From Actinomycetes bacterium (GTDB lineage Bacteria; Actinomycetota; Acidimicrobiia; Spongiisociales; UBA5794), in assembly GCA_023336875.1 (NCBI GenBank), contig JAMBLH010000241.1:1-11847 (forward strand): DNA of 11,847 nt, given 5' to 3'. A model generated the notes under the pieces. That model saw only the letters and a list, made by a program, of their open reading frames with translations. It made no database searches and had not been told where the DNA came from. Position numbers and translations under genes: made by a program. Positions 6,614-11,847 of the stretch are shown piece by piece (within the stretch, counting starts at the first letter, position 1; each line of letters opens with the position of its first letter).

Positions 6614-8572
6614 TCACAGGGCGAGCTCGGCCTTCAACCACCCAAGGCCGAGGCCGTCGAGGGTCTCGGCTGTGGGGTTGCCTGTCACCGGGTCCCAGCC
6701 CGCCATCTCGTAGTAGGTACCGAGAGCAGCCTGGAACTCGTCTCGATCAACGGTCTTCCCGTCGCTGGGACCACCCTCGAGCGGTTGGAATAGCTTCTTG
6801 GGAAGCGTGTCCTGCTCACGAGTGATGCCCTCTCTTGCGTTGAAGGCCCGGAGCATGTTGAGGCGTCGCGCGCCAATCGTCATCAGGTCGTCGACGGTCA
6901 CTTCTTCGCCCTGGACTCCACTGATAACTCCCGCAAGTTCCTCCATGCCAAGCAGCTGCCACGCAGGTCCGAAAACGAACTGACAGGCATCAGCGGTATC
7001 GAGAGCGGAGTAGGCGTACTGGGTCTTGAGGGCGTATTCGACCTTGGCATCATTGAGTACGTCTGCTGGCTGCTGATCTGTCAGTCCAATGTCGGCCATG
7101 CGCTTCCCGTACTTGTCTGGGGAGGCAGATGCAACGTCGGGAGTGTAGCTCGGGTCGTGCTCGCTGGACTGGTGATCGGCGCCGAAGGGATTCGTGGCAT
7201 AGATGACCGCGAGAGAAGGCTTCACCTGGGGCATGTGGGCCGGCAGCTCCGTCCCTTTGACCGTGATGAGGAGGTCCTCGGCCCCGTTGCCGATGCGCGC
7301 AGCAGCGCGTGCCGAACCCTCGGCCAGCACATCGCCGAATCCCTCACGATTGAGGGTCTTCTCGAGCATCGCGATCATCGCATCTGCGTTGCCCCAACCG
7401 AGTTCGATCCCCTCGGTGTCCTCTACAGATATCAAGCCCTGCTCGAAACAATCGATTGCGAACGCCATGGTTGCGCCAGCCGCGATCGTATCGACACCGT
7501 ATTGATTGCAGAGCTGGCTTGCATATGCAGTTGCTCCTATGTCGTCGATGTCGCAATACGATCCGAATACCGAACTTGTCTCGTACTCTGGGCCTCCGGA
7601 CTTTGGATCGATTGCTCGTCCCTGCCACTCCGACTCGACAACCCTCTTGCACCTGACTGCGCACGAGTAGCACGTATCTCTCCCCGCTTTGAGCTGGTTG
7701 TCCTCAGCTGCACCACGCAGGAGCTCATTGAACAACCGCTCCCCACCGATCGCGGCCGCCCTGTCATATCCCATCCATCCGCTCTGATAGTTGCGAGTGG
7801 GCAGGCCGCCAACCGCGTTCTGGCTCTCAAGAATGCCGAGGGTCCCGTACTTTGCGAGCGCCCAGACATCCTCGTCGGCCCGGACATTGGCAATAGACGG
7901 CTTCATGATCTCGCGAACACGCTCCGGGTCTGCCATTGGTAGCTTCTTCTTGCCGCCGCGCACGACAATGGCCTTGAGCTTCTTGCTACCCATCACGGCA
8001 CCCATCCCGGTTCGGCCATGGGCCCTCGTCGCCATGTTCAGGATGGCTGCGAAACGGATCAGTTTCTCACCTGCGGGACCTATCTGTGTGACCTGAATTC
8101 GCTTGTCATCCAATTCCTCGGCAAGCATCTCGTCCACTTCTGTGGTCACCTTGCCCCACAGATGGCTGGCGTCGCGCAATTCGGCCTCGCCCTGATGGAT
8201 CCACAGATACACCGGCTTGGGGGAGATACCGGTGATAACGATGCCGTCGAATCCGGCGAACTTGAGCTCAGCCGGCCAGAAGCCACCAGCCTGACTATCG
8301 CCGACGCCACCCGTCAGCGGAGACTTGGCAACCACTGTTGCGCGGCTCTGTCCCGCAATCGGCGCACCTGTGATGCCTGCCAACATGAACGCAAGCGTGT
8401 TCTCCGGTCCGTAGGGGTCTGCGCCAGGCGGCGTGTTCTTGAGGAGGTAGTAGAGGCCGAGTGCGCTGCCTCCCATGTACGTTCGGTACAGATCCTCAGA
8501 CGGTTCCTCGATATCGAGAGAGCCGGTCGTCAGATCGACGTGCAGAATCTTCCCCGCGTAACCCTGAAGCAC
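6614..8572 (-). CDS. aor: Tungsten-type aldehyde:ferredoxin oxidoreductase family protein
   Basis: The 652-residue product is a full-length AOR-family enzyme; the family runs about 600-650 residues. The N-terminal domain begins LQGYAGKILHVDLTTG and continues through GQSRATVVAKSPLTGG to FAGFDGIVITG. The first pterin-binding segment is HGRTGMGAVMGSKKLKAIVV (185-204). Cys301, Cys304 and Cys308 (CYSCAVRC) plus Cys530 in DTADAC match the four [4Fe-4S] ligands of the Pyrococcus enzyme, and Asp525 sits five residues before the last, as in that enzyme. GGPEYET (326-332) and His467 are candidates for the active-site Glu and His. Such enzymes use a tungsten bis-pterin centre to oxidise aldehydes to carboxylates, or the reverse, with ferredoxin. 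No small Fe-S partner subunit is adjacent. The start is GTG with a good AGGAG. Substrate unknown; related FOR, GAPOR or BamB-type roles cannot be excluded. Confidence 0.93.
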   Translation of the reverse strand: MLQGYAGKILHVDLTTGSLDIEEPSEDLYRTYMGGSALGLYYLLKNTPPGADPYGPENTLAFMLAGITGAPIAGQSRATVVAKSPLTGGVGDSQAGGFWPAELKFAGFDGIVITGISPKPVYLWIHQGEAELRDASHLWGKVTTEVDEMLAEELDDKRIQVTQIGPAGEKLIRFAAILNMATRAHGRTGMGAVMGSKKLKAIVVRGGKKKLPMADPERVREIMKPSIANVRADEDVWALAKYGTLGILESQNAVGGLPTRNYQSGWMGYDRAAAIGGERLFNELLRGAAEDNQLKAGRDTCYSCAVRCKRVVESEWQGRAIDPKSGGPEYETSSVFGSYCDIDDIGATAYASQLCNQYGVDTIAAGATMAFAIDCFEQGLISVEDTEGIELGWGNADAMIAMLEKTLNREGFGDVLAEGSARAAARIGNGAEDLLITVKGTELPAHMPQVKPSLAVIYATNPFGADHQSSEHDPSYTPDVASASPDKYGKRMADIGLTDQQPADVLNDAKVEYALKTQYAYSALDTADACQFVFGPAWQLLGMEELAGVISGVQGEEVTVDDLMTIGARRLNMLRAFNAREGITREQDTLPKKLFQPLEGGPSDGKTVDRDEFQAALGTYYEMAGWDPVTGNPTAETLDGLGLGWLKAELAL

Positions 8573-8578
8573 GGTGGT

Positions 8579-8583
8579 CTCCT
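8579..8583 (-). promoter_or_regulatory. Ribosome binding site supporting the GTG start of the AOR gene
   Basis: AGGAG on the minus strand lies six bases before GTG 8572. It confirms that the protein begins at the family-typical LQGYAGKILHVDL and that a non-ATG codon is used. Confidence 0.6.
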
Positions 8584-8706
8584 ATTCCTCGACGTCTGCA
8601 ACCTAGCCGTTGCTCATAACGATACCGTCAGCGAACCCGGCACGTGCCCCGTCCAGTTCGCAGGCTCATCGTCCTCGCTCTCTCCTAGTGTTGGCACTCG
8701 AGTTAC

Positions 8707-8713
8707 GAAAGGA
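8707..8713 (+). promoter_or_regulatory. Ribosome binding site of zwf
   Basis: GAAAGGA precedes ATG 8717 by only three bases. An in-frame GTG at 8723 would have a nine-base spacing, so the true start may be either; the protein differs by two residues. Confidence 0.5.
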
Positions 8714-8716
8714 TCG

Positions 8717-10174
8717 ATGGTCGTGGTTGATGCGGAGCGCAACATATTCGTGATTTTTGGTGGGACGGGGGATCTTGCGCGCAGGAAGCTGATCCCTGCG
8801 CTCTACAACCTCATCACCTTCCACGACATTTCGAGTGAATGCGTCTTGTTGGGTGTAGCGTCGCGGGATCTCGATGACGACGACTATCGGGTCCTGACCA
8901 GGGATGCGCTAAGGGACGCAGGGAACAGCGATGCCGCCCTCGAGGCCTGGTGCGAGGAGAATGTCTTCTATCAACGGCTTGGCCGAGGCTTTGGTTCATT
9001 CGAGGAGTTGAGCACCCGAATCGAGTCGATCGAGACAGATCAGAGCTTCCCAGGGAATCGGATCTTCTACATGGCGCTTCCCCCGGCGTTGTTTCCGACC
9101 ACAGTCGTGGGTCTCGGCGAAGCCGGGTTGAACGAGAGTTCCGGTTGGACGCGCCTTGTGATCGAGAAGCCGATCGGGAACGATCTGGAATCGGCTATCG
9201 AACTCAATGCCCTGGTGCACGACTACTTCGACGAGTCCCAGGTGTATCGGATCGATCACTATCTGGGTAAGGAGACCGTGCAGAACCTCCTCGCGTTCCG
9301 GTTCTCCAACCCGATGTTCGAGAGCGTCTGGAACAGGGACCGTGTGGAATCGGTCGAGATCACCGTTGCCGAGGAACTCGGCATCGGTTCCCGTGCTGGC
9401 TACTACGAGTCGGCAGGGGTGATCAGGGACATGGTGCAGAACCACCTCACCCAGGTGCTCGCCCTCGTGGCAATGGAGCCACCAATCTCGTTCGCTGCGG
9501 AGCAGATCCGCAATGAGAAAGTCAAAGTCATCGAGGCCATTGCACCGATCCGGAGAGAGAGTGTCGTATTCGGTCAGTACGAATCCGGTTCGATCGATGG
9601 TGTTGATGTCCCCGGCTATCAGGAAGAGGACGGAGTCGATGAAGACTCGCATACGGCGACTTTCGTGGGTATTGAACTTCGAATCGATACCTGGCGCTGG
9701 CAGGGCGTTCCGTTCTTCCTCCGGACAGGAAAGCGGCTCCCCAAACGACTCACGGAGATCGCCGTCACTTTCCAGCGGCCCCCTCTATGCATCATCCATG
9801 GACGTAGGGACTCGTGCGCTGTGGAACCCAACATCCTGCTCATCACCCTGCAGCCCAATGAGGGATTCGCTCTGAGATTCAACGTGAAGGCGCCGGGAGA
9901 CTCTGTTGAGCTCGACTCTCAGGCGCTGAGATTCAGCCACGACGATGTGTACGGACGGCTTGCTGATGCATACGAGACGCTGATCCTCGATGTCATGGAA
10001 GGCGACCAGACTCTGTTCGTTCGATCGGATGAGGTGGAGGCCTCATGGCGTATCTACGATCCACTCCTCGATTATCGACCCGAACCGCATCGCTATGAAG
10101 CCGGTACATGGGGTCCGGGTGCTGCTGATCGTGACTTGAAGCTGGGCGAGACACCATGGACAGTGGTCACCTGA
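8717..10174 (+). CDS. zwf: Glucose-6-phosphate dehydrogenase
   Basis: This 485-residue enzyme is of normal length for bacterial G6PD. It oxidises glucose 6-phosphate to 6-phosphogluconolactone with NADP+ (or NAD+), the first step of the oxidative pentose phosphate and Entner-Doudoroff routes. The N-terminal Rossmann domain has FVIFGGTGDLARRKLIPALY (11-30). EKPIGND (150-156) and the active-site signature RIDHYLGKETVQN (178-190) follow. His181 and His243 (QNHLTQ) match the catalytic pair of the Leuconostoc enzyme, and FFLRTGKRL (333-341) is the conserved C-terminal-domain motif. The frame stays open far upstream, but that part is antisense to the AOR gene and carries no family sequence; the true start is ATG 8717 or GTG 8723. 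zwf stands alone: no gnd, pgl or opcA is adjacent. It is divergent from the AOR operon and ends seven bases from a convergent stop. Confidence 0.95.
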   Translation: MVVVDAERNIFVIFGGTGDLARRKLIPALYNLITFHDISSECVLLGVASRDLDDDDYRVLTRDALRDAGNSDAALEAWCEENVFYQRLGRGFGSFEELSTRIESIETDQSFPGNRIFYMALPPALFPTTVVGLGEAGLNESSGWTRLVIEKPIGNDLESAIELNALVHDYFDESQVYRIDHYLGKETVQNLLAFRFSNPMFESVWNRDRVESVEITVAEELGIGSRAGYYESAGVIRDMVQNHLTQVLALVAMEPPISFAAEQIRNEKVKVIEAIAPIRRESVVFGQYESGSIDGVDVPGYQEEDGVDEDSHTATFVGIELRIDTWRWQGVPFFLRTGKRLPKRLTEIAVTFQRPPLCIIHGRRDSCAVEPNILLITLQPNEGFALRFNVKAPGDSVELDSQALRFSHDDVYGRLADAYETLILDVMEGDQTLFVRSDEVEASWRIYDPLLDYRPEPHRYEAGTWGPGAADRDLKLGETPWTVVT

Positions 10175-10181
10175 CAGTCAC

Positions 10182-10928
10182 CTACAGGCGCTGGACGATC
10201 TGAAGGATGTCGCTCTCGGCGAATATCGGACCGACATCGATGCCAAGGAACCTCTTGTAGAGCTCCGGAGGGACGCTGATGTCCGCGAGGTACAGCTCGC
10301 CCACGTGAGCCTGCACGCCAGGCGTTCGTAGTCCCTCCTTCGGGAGAGCGAGCGTTATCGTGGCCGTTGCACGAATCGCTGGATCGAAAATGGTGCCTGT
10401 CGTCGTGTCGATGCCCGAAGGCGCGTCCAGGGAGAGCACCGGCGATGACTGGGCATTCGCCCACCGGATCAAAGCACCGGCGTTACCTCGCGGTGCTCCC
10501 CTGAGGCTGTACCCGATCACACCGTCAAGAACCAGATCTGCGTTCTCGGCGGATTCCACCGCGTCTGTGGACCCGATCGTCACATCCATCCGGCGCAGCA
10601 GGTCGAGCTGTTGTCCCGGAACCAGGCTGAATGCGTTGTCCGGTTTTGTGGTGAACACGCTGACCGCAGCCCCGTAGTTGCGGAGTCTCCTGGCGGCCAC
10701 GAGGGCGCCCCCGCCGTTGCCCCCGGTGCCGGCGAGCACGATGACGTGACGTCCGCGTGGGTCCCCGTCGAGGAAGCGCTCTCGTGCGAGGTGTGCAAGA
10801 TTTCGGCCGGCATTCTCCATCATCCGGACGAGATCGATGTGGTAGTCCTCGATCATTGCACGGTCGACTTCGATCATCTGGTCCGTCGAGAGATACGGGA
10901 TATCGGCTGCAACCGTCGCTGGAATCAT
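10182..10928 (-). CDS. nnrE: NAD(P)H-hydrate epimerase, single YjeF N-terminal domain
   Basis: The 248-residue product matches the YjeF N-terminal fold alone. It should interconvert the R and S forms of hydrated NAD(P)H so that a separate dehydratase can restore the cofactor. It begins with a helix reading LSTDQMIEVDRAMIEDY and a MMENAGRNLAHLA segment. GTGGNGGGALVAARRL (67-82) corresponds to the usual GxGNNGGDGLVAARHL; the Asp is replaced by Gly, a form I associate with a subgroup that also has GYSLRGAPRG (139-147). LDAPSGID (167-174) keeps the catalytic Asp region. The ADP-dependent dehydratase half (NnrD), often fused in bacteria, is absent and not nearby. I chose ATG 10928 because AGGA precedes it and it fits the family length; an ATG at 11006 would add 26 unrelated residues and reach the divergent gene. 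Confidence 0.87.
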   Translation of the reverse strand: MIPATVAADIPYLSTDQMIEVDRAMIEDYHIDLVRMMENAGRNLAHLARERFLDGDPRGRHVIVLAGTGGNGGGALVAARRLRNYGAAVSVFTTKPDNAFSLVPGQQLDLLRRMDVTIGSTDAVESAENADLVLDGVIGYSLRGAPRGNAGALIRWANAQSSPVLSLDAPSGIDTTTGTIFDPAIRATATITLALPKEGLRTPGVQAHVGELYLADISVPPELYKRFLGIDVGPIFAESDILQIVQRL

Positions 10929-10936
10929 CGCTGTTG

Positions 10937-10940
10937 TCCT
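10937..10940 (-). promoter_or_regulatory. Ribosome binding site deciding the nnrE start
   Basis: AGGA on the minus strand lies eight bases before ATG 10928. The longer alternative at 11006 has no comparable site, which argues for the shorter protein. Confidence 0.5.
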
Positions 10941-11012
10941 TTGGCTCTGAGGTGCTACGCCACCGGATCGCCGGCATCGGTCAGGGTATCGTGCGGGGGC
11001 TACCATGGTGCC

Positions 11013-11681
11013 GTGGAGTCTCCAGACAACTCAGACATCAGCCCCCAGGAGGCTCGGAACATCAGTCCCGAGAGGCTCACGATGCTCACCGACGCGGTCG
11101 TCGCCATCATCATGACGATCCTTGTGCTCGATCTGGAGATTCCGGGCGCAAGCGGAGGCAAGCCTCTCTCGGAGGGGCTTCTTGATCTTCTCCCGATCTT
11201 TACAACGTTCGTCATCAGCTTCTTGCTCGTTGGCATGTATTGGGTGTGGCATCGCGGATTCTTTGCCCAGGTCAGGTATGCCGACTACCGGCTTGCCTGG
11301 CTCAATCTGTTGTTCCTCCTGCCGTTGTCACTGATTCCATTCGCTGCGTCCACACTGGGTTCCCACCCTGACGACCCAACCGCACTCCAGCTCTACGGGG
11401 CGATCCTCGTCGCCGTCACCCTGATGCGATCGATGCTCAATTGGTATCTCCATCGTCATCCGTGGATGTTGTGGCAGGTGCCGTCCGCGAAGGCCCGCCG
11501 CTTGTCGGCAACAGCCGCGGCATCTCCGCTGGTCGTGTATCTGCTTGCGATCCTCATTGCGGAACCTGCACCGGTTCTGAGCACTCTTCTCTATCTGGCA
11601 GTGCCTTTGATCTACGCTGGCGTCATTCTTTTCCTCAAGAAGGACTCAAGGACCAGTAGCGCGGCCCAGGACATCTCCTAG
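11013..11681 (+). CDS. TMEM175-family (DUF1211) potassium channel protein
   Basis: The 222-residue protein has six hydrophobic helices (about 22-42, 58-78, 93-113, 125-146, 168-184, 187-207). Bacterial TMEM175 proteins have this layout and form tetrameric K+-permeable channels in the cytoplasmic membrane. Family marks are RLTMLTDAVVAIIMTILVLDL (21-41) in helix 1, where the usual FSD is LTD; YWVWHRGFF (76-84) after helix 2; and NLLFLLPLSLIPF (98-110) in helix 3. The tail is hydrophilic and carries KKDSR. The start is uncertain. GTG 11013 includes the conserved Arg before the helix-1 motif but has only a distant GGGGG. ATG 11082 has a better GAGAGG site but would cut off that Arg. An unused-looking AGGAGG lies at 11047-11052. 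It is divergent from nnrE with an 84-base gap. Confidence 0.86.
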   Translation: MESPDNSDISPQEARNISPERLTMLTDAVVAIIMTILVLDLEIPGASGGKPLSEGLLDLLPIFTTFVISFLLVGMYWVWHRGFFAQVRYADYRLAWLNLLFLLPLSLIPFAASTLGSHPDDPTALQLYGAILVAVTLMRSMLNWYLHRHPWMLWQVPSAKARRLSATAAASPLVVYLLAILIAEPAPVLSTLLYLAVPLIYAGVILFLKKDSRTSSAAQDIS

Positions 11682-11773
11682 GGGGATCCATTGTGGCGAC
11701 CGCTCCGGCGCGTGCCGTTTCGCCGACGGTAATCTTGCCGAAAAGACTGCTCGGCTGGTGAAAGGTTGCGGCG

Positions 11774-11847
11774 ATGATCGAAACGATGGACAAGAGTTCG
11801 GGGAACGTGGTCGGTTACAAGGTCGTGGGTGACATGACGAAGGCGGA
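11774..11847 (+). CDS. Start of a SpoIIAA-like STAS-domain protein (3' end outside window)
   Basis: Twenty-four codons are visible from ATG 11774. AAAGG at 11761-11765 lies eight bases upstream. The translation begins MIETMDKSSGNVVGYKV and goes on to GDMTKA, close to the opening strand-turn-strand of SpoIIAA-like proteins (DUF3478), which typically read MIE-x-SxGNV-x-G-x-x-V-xGx-x-T. These small cytoplasmic proteins are thought to bind lipids or act in stress signalling; their role is poorly known. With so little sequence the call rests on the N-terminal pattern only. It lies 92 bases after the TMEM175 gene on the same strand. The gap holds only a weak stem, CGGC/GCCG at 11706-11717, followed by TTT. 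Confidence 0.55.
   Translation, partial: MIETMDKSSGNVVGYKVVGDMTKA

Larger units (their letters stand above)
8573..8716. promoter_or_regulatory. Divergent promoter region of the AOR operon and zwf, with nested inverted repeats
   Basis: These 144 bases separate two genes reading outward and must hold both promoters; no convincing -35/-10 pair stands out on either strand. They contain the 10-base palindrome GGCACGTGCC (8639-8648) lying within the inverted repeat GCGAAC (8631-8636) / GTTCGC (8656-8661). The palindrome is almost equidistant from the two start codons (66 and 68 bases). ACTCGAGT, an 8-base palindrome, lies at 8696-8703 just before the zwf ribosome site. Confidence 0.55.

Noticed and set aside
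8018..8716. Open plus-strand frame of 233 codons upstream of and in frame with zwf
   Set aside because: It lies antisense to the N-terminal half of the AOR gene and the divergent promoter region, and shows no protein-family sequence. G6PD homology begins only at 8717.

Overview
The window is bacterial chromosome of moderately high GC. Genes are tightly packed on both strands, with GTG as well as ATG starts, and enzymes dominate. The mix (F420/FMN luciferase-like oxidoreductase, two MoeA paralogues, tungsten-type aldehyde:ferredoxin oxidoreductase, G6PD, stand-alone NAD(P)HX epimerase, TMEM175 channel) fits an environmental actinobacterium or a related high-GC lineage. That placement is an inference from gene content and style, because there is no rRNA or other phylogenetic marker here.

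Left part (1-3321): the 3' end of an APC-type amino-acid permease (+) runs into the window and converges on a luciferase-like monooxygenase (-). Upstream of the latter is an orphan ABC transporter ATPase (-) with a shortened N-terminus. It is divergent from a zinc-less MDR quinone oxidoreductase/alcohol dehydrogenase-like gene (+) that has two well-formed ribosome-binding-site/start pairs.

Centre (3332-8572): a long hairpin separates the MDR gene from a three-gene minus-strand operon, which reads aldehyde ferredoxin oxidoreductase (GTG start), then MoeA, then MoeA fused to a periplasmic-binding-protein-like domain. The spacing is 41 bases and then a 4-base ATGA overlap. The enzyme carries the four cysteines and pterin-binding motifs of tungsten AORs. 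The two MoeA proteins act in the last step of making its metal-pterin cofactor. They differ clearly in their active-site loops, which suggests divided labour such as W versus Mo, or insertion versus sensing. This is the most interesting part of the window.

Right part (8573-11847): a 144-base divergent promoter region containing a perfect 10-base palindrome inside a 6-base inverted repeat separates the AOR operon from zwf (glucose-6-phosphate dehydrogenase, +). zwf converges, with 7 bases between stop codons, on a single-domain NAD(P)H-hydrate epimerase (-). Divergent from that is a six-helix TMEM175-family potassium channel protein (+). The last 74 bases begin a SpoIIAA-like STAS-domain protein. 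I saw no mobile element, CRISPR array, tRNA or rRNA, and no gene-free stretch longer than 300 bases.
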